Source of the DNA: Macrocystis pyrifera
Lineage: Eukaryota; Sar; Phaeophyceae; Laminariales; Laminariaceae
NCBI GenBank assembly: GCA_031763025.1
Contig: JASSKH010000032.1
Coordinates: 1-64,000, forward strand
DNA: 64,000 nt
Direction: 5' to 3'
The notes beneath the pieces are model-generated. The model was not told where the DNA came from, ran no database searches, and was given only the letters and a program-made list of their open reading frames with translations. Of the stretch, positions 13,201 through 25,035 are shown piece after piece. Made by a program: the position numbers and the translations under genes. Each line of letters begins with the position of its first letter. The stretch's first letter is position 1.

Positions 13201-16200
13201 CCTCTCCCGTGGTGCCTCCCGGACAAGCATGACCCACGTTTTTTCAAGTGGATACGGTCTGAAAAACCGCAGAGGAGGACGCGAAGCGGGCTGCTCTTGT
13301 CTGTTTCATTTTGCAACAGAACGGTTGAACGTTCTTGCCGAACGGGAACCACAACGAGACTCTTCGTCGTGTGGTAGGCGACAAACCCAAGCTAATCCTG
13401 CGTCTCTACAGTGGTACCTCCCCGAAAACCCCGAATCACGTTTTTTCAAGAGAAAATGTACAGAAAACGTCCGAGGTGCATGAGAAGCGGCTATCGCTTG
13501 CTGTTTCCTTTACCACCGGCACTGTGGAACATTCTTGCCGAGCGTGAACCAAAAACGATTCCCTTCGTGGTTGTTTGGGCGACAAAAACAAGCTATTTCC
13601 GCGTCTCTGCACTGGTACCTCCGGGACAAACACAACCCACATTTTTCCAGGCGGACATGGGCAGAAAACGACAGAGGAGGACAAGAAGCGGTCAGCATTT
13701 GCTTTTCTCTCGCCTACGGGCACGGGTGGAACGTTCTCCCCTAGCGGGAACCGAGACGAAACCATTCTTCACGTTTTGGGAGACAGAAAAAACGCTATTT
13801 CCACGCATCTCCAGTGGTGCCTCGCGGACGAACACAACCCACGTTTTACAGGCGGACATGGTCCGAAAAACGACAGCATAGGACCCGAAGCGGTCAGCAA
13901 TTGCTTTTTCTCTCGCCTACGGAACGATGGAACGTTCTTGCCGAGCGGGCACCACAACGAGACTCTTCGTCGTGTTTTGGGCGACAAAACCAAGTTAATT
14001 CTGCGCCTCTACAGTGGTGCCTCCCGGACAAGCATGACCCACGTTTTTTTCAAGTGGATACGGTCTGAAAAACCGCAGAGGAGGACGCGAAGCGGGCTGC
14101 TCTTGTCTTTTTCATTTTGCAACAGGACGGTTGAACGTTCTTGCCGAACGGGAACCACAACGAGACTCTTCGTCGTGTTTTAGGCGACAAACTCAAGCTA
14201 ATTCTGCGTCTGTACAGTGGTACCTCCCCGAAAACCCCGAATCACGTTTTTTTCGAGAAAAAATGTACAGAAAACGTCCGAGGTGCATGAGAAGCGGCTA
14301 TGGCTTGCTGTTTCCTTCACCACCGGCACTGCGGAACATTCTTGCCGAGCGTGAACCAAGACGATTCCCTTCGTGGTTGTTTGGGCGACAAAAACAAACT
14401 ATTTCCGCGTCTCTGCAGTGGTACCTCCGGGACAAACACAACCCACATTTTTCCAGGCGGACATGGGCAGAAAACGACAGAGGAGGACAAGAAGCGGTCA
14501 GCATTTGCTTTTCTCTCGCCTACGGGCACGGGTGGAACGTTCTCCCCTGGCGGGAACCGAGACGAGACCTTTCTTCGCGTTTTGGGAGACAGAAAAAAAC
14601 TATTTCCGCGCATCTCCAGTGGTGCCTCGCGGACGAACACAACCCACGTTTTACAGGCGGACATGGTCCGAAAAACGACAGCATATGACCCGAAGCGCTT
14701 TTTCTCTCACCTACGGAACGGTGGAACGTTGTTGCGGGGTAGTAACCACAACGAGACTCTTCGTCGTGTTTTGGGCGACAAAGCCAAGTTAATTCTGCGT
14801 CTGTCCCGTGGTGCCTCCCGGACAAGCATGACCCACGTTTTTTCAGGCGGATACGGTCTGAAAAACCGCAGAGGAGGACGCGAAGCGGGCTGCTCTGTCT
14901 TTTTCATTTTGCAACAGGACAGTTGAACGTTCTTTGCCGAGCGGGAATCACAATGAGACTCTTCGTCGTGTTTAAGGCGACGGAAAAATGCTATTTCCGC
15001 GTCTCTGCAGTGGTACCTCCCGGACAAACACAACACACATTTTTACAGGCGGACATGGGCAAGAAACGACAGAGGAGGACAAGAAGCGGTCAGCATTTGC
15101 TTTTCTCTCGCCTACGGGCACCGGTGGAACGTTCTCGCCGAGCGGGAAGCTTTCTTCGCGTTTTGGGAGACAGAAAAACGCTATTTCCGCGCATCACAAG
15201 TGGTGCCTCGCGGACGAACACAACCCACGTTTTTACAGGCGGACATGGTCAGGAAAACGACAGCAGAGCACCCGAAGAGGTCAGCATTTGCTTTTTCTCT
15301 CGCCTACGGAACGGTGGAACGTTGTTGCGGGGTGGTAACCACAACGAGACTCTTCGTCGTGTTTTGGGCGACAAAACCAAGTTAATTCTGCGTCTGTCCC
15401 GTGGTGCCTCCCGGACAAGCATGACCCACGTTTTTTCAGGCGGATACGGTCTGAAAAACCGCAGAGGACGCGAAGCGGGCTGCTCTTGTCTTTTTCATTT
15501 TGCAACAGTACGGTTAACGTTTCTGCCCAGCGGGAACCAACAACGAGACTCTTCGTCGTGTTTTGGGCGACAAACTCGCGCTAAACTGCGTCTGTACAGT
15601 GGTACCTCCCCGAAAACCCCGAATCACGTTTTTTCAAGAGAAAATGTACAGAAAACATCCGAGGTGCATGGGAAGCGGCTATAGCTTGCTTTTTCCTTCG
15701 CCACCGGCACTGTGGAACATTCTTGCCGAGCGTGAACCAAAACGATTCCCTTCGTGGTTGTTTGGGCGACAGAAACAAGCTATTTCCGCGTCTCTGCAGT
15801 GGTACCTCCTGGACAAACACAACACACATTTTTACCTACGGACGTGGGCAGAAAACGACAGAGGAGGACAAGAAGCGGTCAGCATTTGTTTTTCTCTCGC
15901 CTACGGGCACCGGTGGAATGTTCTCCCCTAGCGGGAACCGAGACGAAACCTTTCTTCGCGTTTTGGGAGACAGAAAAAAAGGTATTTCCACGCATCTCCA
16001 GTGGTACCTCCCGGACGAACACAACCCAGGTTTTTACGGGCGGACATGGTCAGGAAAACGACAGCGGAAGGCACGAAGCGGTCAGCATTTGCTTTTTCTC
16101 TCGCCTACGGGACGGCGGAACGTTCTTGGGGGGCGGTAACCACAACGAGACTCTTCGTCGTGTTTTGCACGACAAAACCAAGTTAATTCTGCGTCTCTCC

Positions 16201-18430
16201 AGTGGTGCCTCCCGGACAAACGCAACCCATGTTTGTACAGGCGGATATGGTCAGAAAAACGGCAGAGGAAGACACGAAGCGGGTTGCTCTGTCTTTTTCT
16301 TTTTGCGCCAGGACGGTTGAACGTTCTTGCCGAGCGGGAATGACAACGAGACTCATGGTCGTGTTTTGGGCGAAAACAACATGCTAATATTGCGTCTGTC
16401 CAGTGGTACCTCCCCGAAAACCCCGAATCACGTTATTACAGGGGAACATGGTCATAAAAGCGTCAGAAGTGCACGCGATTCGGTCGGCGCTTGCTTTTCT
16501 TTGAGCACGAGCAGGGTGGAACGTTATCCCACCGAACATGAACCAAAATGATACCCTTCTTCGCGTTTAGGGCGACAAAACCAAGCTATTTCCGCGTCTC
16601 TCCAGTGGTACCTCCCGGACGAACACAACCCACGTTTTTACAGGCGGACATGGGCAGATAAACGACGGAGGAGGACAAGCAGCGGTCAGCATTTGTTTTT
16701 CTCTCGCCTGCGGGCACGGTGGAACGTTCTTGCCGAACGGGAACCAAAACGAGAAATTTCTTCGCGTTTTGGGGGGCAAAAACAAAGCTATTTCCGCGTA
16801 TCACCAGTGGTACCTCCCGGACGAACACAACCCACGTTTTTACAGGCGGACATGGTCAGAAAAACGACAGCGGAAGGCACGAAGCGGTCAGCATTTGCTT
16901 TTTCTCTCGCCTGCGGAACGGTGGAACGTTCTTGCGAAATGGGAACCACAACAAGACTCTTGGTCGTGTTTTGGGCGACAAAACCAAGCTAATTCTGCGT
17001 CTGTCCCGTGGTACCTCCCCGAAAACCCCGAATCACCTTTTTATTGGGGAATGTGGTCATAAAGACGTCAGAGGTGCACGCGAGGCGGTCAGTGCTTGTC
17101 TTGTTATCACCACGGGAAGGGTGGAACGTTCCCGCCGAGCGTTAACCAAAACTATACCCTTCTTCGCGTTTAGGGCGACAAAAACAAGCTATTTCCGAGT
17201 CTCTTCAGTGGTACCTCGCGGACAAACCCAACTTACGCTTTCGTAGGCGAACACGACCAAAACAAACGACAGCGGAGGACACGAGGCGGTGCGCACTTGC
17301 CTCTTCTCTCGCCTTCGGAACGGTGGAACGTTCTTGCCGAGCGTCAACCAAAACGAGACTCTTGGTCTTGTTTTGGGCGACAAAACATAGTTCCTTCTGC
17401 GTCTCTCCAGTCGTACCTCTCCGAAACACCAACATGGCTTGTATAGGAAAAATATGGTCAGAAAAACGACGGAGGAGGACGCGAAGCGGGCAGCGCTGTC
17501 TTTTTCTTCATTCAGCAGCACGGTTGAACGTTCTGAACGTTCGGCAGGACGCACAATGGGACTCTTCGTTGTGTTTTGGGCGACAAACTCAAGCTAATTC
17601 TGCGTCTCTCCAGTGGTACCTCCACGAAAACCCTGAATCACGTTTTCTCAGGTGAAAATGTCACGTTTTCTCAAGAGAAAATGTTCAGGAAACATCCGAG
17701 GTGCATAGGAAGCGGCTATCGCTTGCTTTTTCCTTCACCACCGGCACGGTGGAAGGTTCTTGCCGATCGTGAACCACAACGAGACTCTTCGTCGTGTTTA
17801 GGGTAACAAACCCAAGCTAATTCGGCGTCTCTACAGTGGTACCGCCCCAAAAACTCCAACCCACGTTTTTTCAGGAGCAAATGGTCAGAAAAAACGTCAA
17901 GGGCGCACGCGAAGGGGTCAGCGCTAGCTTTTCCTCAACACACCGGCACGGTGAAAAGTTCATGCAGGGCGTCAACCAAAACGATACCCTTTCGTCGTGT
18001 TTTGGGCGACAAAACCAAGCTGATTCTGCGTCTCTCCAGTGTTAGCTCTCCGAAACCCCCAAAATACTGTTTTTAGGTAGACGTGTTCATAAAAACGACA
18101 GAGGAGGATGCGAAGCCGTAAGCGCTTGTTTCGTTGTTTACCATGTAACAGCACGGTTGAACGTTCTTGCCGAGTGAGAACCTCAACGAGACTCTTTGTC
18201 GTGTTTGGGGCGACTAACCAAGCTAATTCTGAGTCTCTCCAGTGGTACCTCCCCGAAAACCCCACCACACGTTTTTATAGGCGGAAAACGTCATAAAAAT
18301 GGCAGAGGAGGACGCGAAGCGGTCAGCGCTTGCTTTTCTTTTTGCACCAGCACAGGTGAGCGTTCTTGCGGAGTGGTAACCACAACGAGACTCTTCGTCG
18401 TGTTTTGGGCGACAACTGCAAACAAGTTCT
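1294..18430. repeat. ~200-bp satellite array, roughly 85 monomers
   Basis: One diverged monomer of about 195-205 bp repeats head to tail through this region. Landmarks that recur in order are ggcgacaaaaccaagctaat, tctccagtggtacctccc, acaggcggacatggtcagaa, aggacacgaagcggtcagc, accggcacggtggaacgttc and acgagactcttcgtcgtg. The monomer has few stop codons in most frames, so open frames of 60-290 codons appear on both strands. These shift frame wherever a monomer changes length, lack a stable start and use the same DNA on both strands. I therefore read them as repeat by-products, not genes. Sub-families differ in which variant landmarks they carry. Confidence 0.9.
10796..15990. repeat. Higher-order repeat domain inside the ~200-bp satellite (807-bp four-monomer unit)
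   Basis: A distinctive monomer variant (cgttttttcaagagaaaatg followed by cagaaaac) recurs after gtggtacctccccg at 10796, 11603, 12604, 13411, 14217 and 15599. The spacings are 807, 1001, 807, 806 and 1382 bp, that is four, five, four, four and seven monomers of about 200 bp. Neighbouring higher-order units are much more alike than neighbouring monomers. This is the pattern left by unequal crossing-over of multi-monomer blocks. Confidence 0.8.
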
Positions 18431-18732
18431 GTGTTTAGAAGAAATAGACCCAGAATACAGTATTTTCAACAGGTGTTCCAATACGCCTGTCAGAACAACC
18501 AACATACACCATCCCAGAGGCTCCCGGAGCCCCCCATACCAAATAATAGCGTCGGATTTTTTACCATAAACGGCAGGTGTTGTAGTTGTTTCCCCCCCTG
18601 CGATTTCAAGCTTGTTGAACCCCGGACCTAAATCGACCGACGTGACGCACGTTGCCGTCATTGCCTAATGGTCCCGAAGATGCGCGCGATCTCCACTAGC
18701 TCGCCGCTGTCGGCTTGCAGCAAGGCGTTCGA

Positions 18733-18882
18733 TCAAACAACCCCAAGTCTTGGACGGCTCTCGCCCTGCCATCGTTCTTCATCGCCCACATTGAATCCGA
18801 CCGATAGACGGCCGCCGTCATCGTCAGCTTCGTCATTGCTCCGAATCATGGAAAACCTACCGCCAAAGCTTTGATTCCTCAT
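18733..18882 (-). CDS. Possible short coding exon or 49-residue peptide, unrecognised
   Basis: A minus-strand frame of 49 codons opens with MRNQSFGGRFSMIRSNDE and ends at a TGA. It is rich in Gly, Asp, Glu and Arg, unlike the shadow peptides of the neighbouring satellites, and lies in non-repetitive DNA. There is no recognised domain, no supported splice partner and no upstream promoter motif. It could be an exon fragment or chance. Low confidence. Confidence 0.15.
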   Translation of the reverse strand: MRNQSFGGRFSMIRSNDEADDDGGRLSVGFNVGDEERWQGESRPRLGVV

Positions 18883-19180
18883 ACCCACAGCCAATTTCGC
18901 GCCCACGCTTGCCCTGGAGTCCAGTGCTAGCCAGTTATATCAGGTAGCATTGGAAAAGCCACCTTGTACCGTTGGAATTCCAGACCTGACCATTTTTCTA
19001 ACGCTAACCCTAACCCGAACCCGAACCCAGGACCTGGTGCTTGGTTACTGTGCTCGATAAGACTCTAGGCCGCAACGCTTAAATCAAACTTCAACCCTGA
19101 ACTGGTGCTTGGTTGCGGAGATTGGCACTAAGACTCTAGATCGCAACAGCAAACGTTTGGGCGCATAGTGATTAAGACTG

Positions 19181-19708
19181 GTGTACATCATCAGAGTCAA
19201 GGCTGCCACATTACACCAGTGGATGCACTTGAACCCAGAGCAAAGGCGACTTTACAATTTCGACGGTGTTTTTTATAGGGACCGCTTTCGAAATCGCTGT
19301 CAGGTGAAACTACGCACGACCGCAATGATAGACAAAAAAAAGTACAGTACCCACCGTAAGCCAGTCATCAGAGTCCACCGACTATCAGCACAACGGACCC
19401 AGCGAACCACAAGCGCAACACAGGCAGCAGAACAGACGCCGGTATACCCTCGCGCACACAGGGCAGCGTTACGACTGCTGCGCGTCAATTGGAACCGCCC
19501 GAACTACAGTACGTTTCTGGTCTCCTTCCTGTGTTTAGTATGCCTGGTGCTCTTGCTTCATGTCGAGACCATAGCCCTTGGGACGCATAATCTCAGGCAG
19601 CAACAGCAACGGCAAGCACCACTAGGTGCCGCAGGTACCGCAAGGAGCGATCAGCTACTGCCGAGCGAGGGCGGGCTGAATGAGAACTCGGCTGGATGCG
19701 ACAACTGA
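19181..19708 (+). CDS. Hypothetical single-pass membrane protein, 175 aa
   Basis: The longest open frame in non-repetitive DNA of the left half. The predicted protein has a strongly basic N-terminal part (residues 1-105, many Arg/Lys), then one hydrophobic stretch at about residues 111-128 (FLVSFLCLVCLVLLLHV) flanked by polar sequence, and a Gln-rich tail. If expressed, the charge distribution favours an N-in, C-out orientation. No family is recognised, no introns can be argued, and codon use is unremarkable. The frame lies between two satellite arrays, which lowers the prior for a real gene. It may be spurious. Confidence 0.22.
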   Translation: MYIIRVKAATLHQWMHLNPEQRRLYNFDGVFYRDRFRNRCQVKLRTTAMIDKKKYSTHRKPVIRVHRLSAQRTQRTTSATQAAEQTPVYPRAHRAALRLLRVNWNRPNYSTFLVSFLCLVCLVLLLHVETIALGTHNLRQQQQRQAPLGAAGTARSDQLLPSEGGLNENSAGCDN

Positions 19709-20150
19709 TACTCCTACTGGTAGTCTGTTTCGTGTGTACTACTGTAGTAATTGTTATACTGTGAGTACTGTAGTTCTCAGGGCTCCGTTTAACCCCTCTG
19801 AGACCCCGAGATAGCGACTAAAACCACGACACCTTCGGTGTTATCAACCGTCTACGAGCAGCCTCAACGCAAAGCTAACCCTGCGCCCGTGCCGTACGGC
19901 TTCTTGCATCGAATCTCGGAACGCCATTTGTATCGTCCCCCAATGACGCAGTGGCCATTGCTGTAACCGTCATAATTTTCCTCTCTCAAGTTCACAAGAC
20001 AAACCGTCGAAAACAAACCACGCACACGAACTCCCACCCCGGGATGGAGAGGAAGCGCCTGCCCGGGAGAGAAAAGGAAAGTGCAGCGAAGCGAGGCTAG
20101 ACGCGCCGCGGCCGGTGAACGGCTTGAGCAGGCGGCTGGGCGTCGTCGAG

Positions 20151-23100
20151 GTTTTGGCAACAAAACTAACCGATTGGGCGGCCCTCTAGTTGTACCGCCG
20201 CGTAGCGCACGTTTCTTAGATGGATGTGATTGGAAACTAAGCCAGAGGCGCAGGACACACGGCCAACGCTTGCTTTTCTATCACCCCCGGTATGGTCAAA
20301 CGTTCTTGCCGAGTGTAAACTGAAACAACACCCTTCATCGTTTTTGGGCGACAAAACCAAGCTTGTTGTGCGGCCCTCGAAAGTAGTAGTATCTCTCCGT
20401 AACGCCCCAGTCCATGTTTTATAGAGGGATATGGTCGGGAAAACACCAGAGGTGCACGCGACACGGCCAACGATTGATTTTCCGTTCACCGCCGGCACGG
20501 TAACATGTTATCCCAGACTGTCAACGAAAACGAGACCTTCGTCGTGTTTTTAGCGACAGAACCAAGCTAAGCACGGCCCTGCAGTGGTGACTCATTAACA
20601 CCCCAGCCCGCTTTTACAGGAGGAAAAGGTCGAAAACAAATCCAGAAGTGCGCGCGAAACAGCCAACGCATGCATTTCACCGTCGGCACGGTATAGCATT
20701 AATTCCGAATGTGAATCAAACAACACACTTCGTTGTGTTTTGGGCGACAAAACCAGGCTAAATATGCGGAGTTTCAGCGGTGTATACACGTAACTCCCCG
20801 GCCAACCGGCTTTATAGGGGAACGGTAGGGACAAATGCCAGAGGTGCACGCGACACGGCCAACTAGTGTTTTTCCTTTCACCGCCGGCACGGTAAAGCCT
20901 TCTTGCCGAGAGTAAACCAAAACAAAGCCCTTCGCCGTGTTTTGGGCGACGAGAACAAGCTAAACACGCGAGGTTCCAGTGGTAACTACCCGTATCTCCC
21001 CAGCCCACGTGTTGTGGGAAGATCTGGTCGGGATTAAAGTCAGAGGTTCACGCGAAAGAGTCAACGATTGCTTTTCCTTTCACCTTCTACACGGTAGTAC
21101 ATCGTTGAGGAGGGTCAACGAAAAGGAGGCCCTTCGTCAAGGTGTTGGCGGCAAAACCAAGCAAATTATGCGGTCTGCCAGCGGTCCCAGCAACGCCCCA
21201 GCCCACGTTTTATTCGAGGATATAGCCGGGAAAAAAGCCAGTGATGCACGCGAAACGGCCAACGCTTTTTTTCCCCTTCACCGCCGGCACGTTGGTACGA
21301 GATTGCCGACAGTTAAGAACAACGACACCCTTCGTCGAGTTTTGACGGACAAAACCAAGCTGATCATGGGGCCTTCTGTGGCAACTCACCTTAACACCCC
21401 AGCCCACGTTTTATGGAAGGATGCGGTCGGGAAACAAAGCCTTAAGTTCACGCGGCACGACGTACGACTGCTTTTATTTTAAAGTGGCACGGTAAGACGT
21501 TAGTGTAGGGTGTAAACGCAAACGATGCCCTTTGTCGTGTTTTGGGCGACCAAATCAAGCTAATCATGCGACCCTTCGGCGGTAACTCATTGTCCCCCCA
21601 GCCCACGTTTTGTAGGAGGGCATGCTCGGGAAAAAACGCAGAGGTGCACGCGCCCTGCCCCACGATTGCTTTTCCTTTCAGCTTTCGCACGATAAAACGT
21701 TAACCCCGAGTGTCAACGAAAACGGCATCCTTCGCCCAGTTTTGGGCGACAAAACCAAGCTGATTCTGCGCCCCTCCAGCGTTAGCTCCCCGTAACGCCC
21801 TAGCCCACGTTTTGTATGCGGATATGGCCGGAAATAATGTCAGAGGTTCACACAACACGCCGAACGACTGCTTTTATTGCATTTTCCGCACCGTTAAATG
21901 CATATTTCGAGTGTCAACGAAAACGAGACCCTTTGTCGATGATTGGGCGATGAAACCAAGCTGATTCTGTGGATCTTCAGTTGTAACTCATCCTAACACC
22001 CTAGCCCACGTTTTATAGGGGAGCGAGGTCGGGAAAAATGTCAGAGGTGTACGAGAAACGGCCTACGCTTGTTTTTCCTTTCACCCCTGGCACGGTAAAA
22101 CGTCATTCCCGAGTGTCAACCAAAACAGGATCCTTCGTCGGGGTTTGAGCGACAAAGCCAAGCTAATTGTGCTCTCCTCCAATGCTATCTCCCGTGACGC
22201 CCCAGCCCACATTTTTAATGCCGATACGGTCGAAAAGGAAGTCAGAGGTTCATATGACACGACCAAGGCTTGTATTTGTTTTCACCACCGGCACGGTAAA
22301 ACGTTATTCTCTAGTGTCAACGAAAACAAGACTCTTCGTCGTGGTTTGGGCGACGAAACTAAGCTAGTCATGCAGCCTTCAGTGGAAACACCCCTTAGCA
22401 TCCCAGACCGCGTTTGACAGGAGGACATGGTCGGGAAAAAAAGCCAGTGGTGCACGCGAAACAACCAACGCTTGATTTTTCTTTCCCCTCCGACACCGCA
22501 ATACATGATTTGGGAGTCAATGTCGACGAGACACGTCGGCGAGTTTTGGCAAGCTTATTTGCGACTACCAGTGGCAGCTACCAGTAACGCCTCAGACCAC
22601 TCTTTATATGCGGATATGGTCGGGAAGAAAGTTAGAGATTCACACGAAACGCCCCACGGTTACGCTGTACTTCACTTTCTGCACCCTTAAACGTTATTCC
22701 CGAGTGGCGACGAAAACGAGGCTCTTCATCATGCTTAGGGCGACAAACTCAAGCTAACTCCTTTTTTTCGTTTCCTTTTCAGAGTACAGGTACCACGGGC
22801 CCGACTCAGACCTGCAGAGGGTCGACAGACTTCGTTTGTTTCGCCACGGCGGGAGTGCTATATTAGTGTATATTCTTGCACTCCCCCTCGTTGTCAGCTT
22901 ATGAGCTTGTCGACCATCCTGGCGGAACCGCCCGCGCGGCAAGAAACGACTTTGCCGTAAAAAACCGAGACCACCTGGACCCAGCATACGTTTTATAGAC
23001 GAACATGGTCAGAGAAACGCCAAACGTACACGCGAAACGGTCAGCGCTTGGTTTTTCTTTCCCCACCGGCACGATGGAACGTTCATGCCGAGCGTTAACC

Positions 23101-23900
23101 CAAACGAGATCCTTCGTCGTCTTCAGGAGACAAAACCAAGCCAACTATGCGACTCTCCAGTGGTACCTCCCCGAAACACCCCAGCCCGCGGTTTCAAGGC
23201 GGCACACATGGTCAGGCAAACACCAGAAGTGTACGCGAAGCGGCCAGCGCTTGCTATTTCTTTCGCTACTAGGTTGGTGGAACGTCCATGCCGAGCGTGG
23301 ATCAAAATGAGACTCTCAGTCATGTTTCGGGCGACAAAACCAAGCCAATTATGTGGCTCTCTGGTGGTACCTCCCCGAAACACTCCAGCCCACGTTTTAC
23401 AGGCGGACATGGTAAAAAGAACGTCAGAGGTGCACGCGAAGCGGTCAGCGCTTCCTTTTTCTTTCGCCACTGGCCCGGTGGAACGTTCTTGCCGAGCTTG
23501 AAGCAAAACGACACCCCTCGTCGTGTTTTGGGCGACAAAACCAATTGCTCTCCTCACCCTCCAGTTGGTACCCCAGACCGCGTTTTCTTGGAGGGTATGA
23601 TTAGAAAAAACGCTAAAAGTGTACCCGACAGGGTCAAGGCCTTATTTTTCTTTCGCCTCCCGCTCGGTAAAGCACTATTCCCGAGCATCAACGAAACGAG
23701 AATCTTCGCCGAGGTTTATGGCAGCAAAACCAGCCTAGTTTAGCAGTTGTACATACGTTAGCGGGCGTACATCGCTGTATCTCGACCCCGAGTTCAACGT
23801 GGGTATGGTCGGACAAAAGACCAGCGGTGCATGGGACTCAACCGACGCTTGCTTGCCCTGTCAGCGCCCGCACGGTAAAAGCAAACAAAAATACCTAGTT
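20151..23900. repeat. Diverged ~200-bp satellite, second array
   Basis: Same monomer family as 1.29-18.43 kb (ggcgacaaaaccaagcta, cacggtaaaacgtt, agaggtgcacgcgaaacggcc) but a separate subfamily. Typical variants are 'gccccagcccacgtttta' and 'gtgtcaacgaaaacgagac'. The cccacgtttt landmark recurs near 21202, 21403, 21602, 21808, 22005 and 22206, about 200 bp apart. Monomers at 22.98-23.58 kb resemble the first array more. About 220 bp near 22755-22980 lacks the repeat and may be an insertion. Open frames in the array are by-products. Confidence 0.85.
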
Positions 23901-24510
23901 AGTCAACGAAACCGAAACCCTTCGTCGATTGTTTTTTATACCAAACGAATCGACCGTTTGTCCGTCCAGTTGTACCCCCCCGCCACACTCCTGCCCATGT
24001 TGTACGCAGACGTTCCTGACGAACAGCCAGGAACTCTGCTTCAAATGTTGCGTATCATGCTAGGCTTGCACTAGTTCTGAGGTAGTGTCATCCTGCACTC
24101 TTACATATCCTGAATTTCTGCGCTGCCGTCTGAAGCGCGAGGTCGCTACGATCTGCCTTTATCCTGCCAACTTTAGTGTCTCGCCGTGAACCAGGGCCAG
24201 CGACAAGTCTTGACCTCGTGGTGTCGACGAAGACGTCGTATACAACGTCTGTCCTAATCCCTTTTTGGCTGCCGCCTGGCGGCAGAGCTTGTATTTTCAG
24301 TTATGACAGCTGCCAAAGTTTACAGCAGCGTGACCGGCTCGGCTTCTCAAAAAATCGAAATCCCGATCAACCGCGAGACGGGCTGGAGACCCGACACACC
24401 TTGTGAAGCCGAAATAGACCTGGGGTGGTGGTGTGGGCGGCAAAAGCAGGCGACTGGGATGTCAGAGCGACTTGATTAGCAAAATAAATATAGCTTGCGA
24501 TATCGAAAGT
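23901..24510. other. Spacer, no feature recognised
   Basis: Non-repetitive sequence after the last degenerate satellite monomer. I see no supported gene, RNA or mobile-element end. Confidence 0.3.
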
Positions 24511-25035
24511 TAATGCGAATAGTGGGTGAGGAGGAGCCTTCGTGGATATCATTTTTTTCTAACGCTAACTCTAACCCAAACCCCAATCTGTTTTTGAAGC
24601 TTTGTCCCAAGTGTCTTGCTTTTGTTTCTACGTGACAACACCGTGTTTATTTTTCCTGGCCACAAGACCATGGTGATCTGCTCCTCCGCAGTAAACGTAC
24701 ACCTTCCGATTTCAAAAGTAGATGCCAGCAATGGGTGAGGAGGAGCCTTTGTGGATATCATTTTTTTCTAACGCTAACTCTAACCCAAATCCCAACCCGC
24801 TTCTAAAGCTAAGTGGCTTGTTTTTTTTTCTACGTCACAACACCTTGTTTGTTGTTCCTGGTCACGAGACCATGGTTATCTGCTCCTCCGCCGACCTTAG
24901 CTAGCAATAAACGTAAACCTCCCGATTTCAAAAAGTAGATGCGAGCAATGGGTGAGGAGGAGCCTTTGTGGATATCATTGTTTTCTAACGCAAACTCTAA
25001 CCCGAACCCCAATCCGCTTCTAAAGCTTTGTCCTA
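24511..25035. repeat. Three tandem copies of a ~212-bp unit with telomere-like core
   Basis: The string gggtgaggaggagcct followed by ggatatcat recurs at about 24524, 24733 and 24951 (spacings 209 and 217 bp). Each copy continues with ctaactctaacccaaacccc (or a close variant), a degenerate run of the CCCTAA motif, then 'aaagctttgtcc'. The first two copies also share 'caagaccatggt' and 'gatctgctcctccgc'. The third copy is cut off after about 100 bp. Confidence 0.8.

Larger units (their letters stand above)
18431..20150. other. Non-tandem island between two satellite arrays
   Basis: About 1.7 kb without the satellite period. It holds a degenerate telomere-like string (ctaaccctaacccgaaccc) near 19.0 kb and two weak open frames listed separately. 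Two imperfect direct repeats around 'ctggtgcttggtt' and 'aagactctag' lie at 19.03-19.15 kb. No gene family, tRNA or transposon ends were recognised. Confidence 0.4.

Noticed and set aside
1397-17655. Many 60-290 codon open frames on both strands (for example 1726-2592 plus, 12728-13483 plus, 10710-11384 plus)
   Set aside because: All are translations of the ~200-bp satellite; frames change between monomers and the same DNA is open on both strands.
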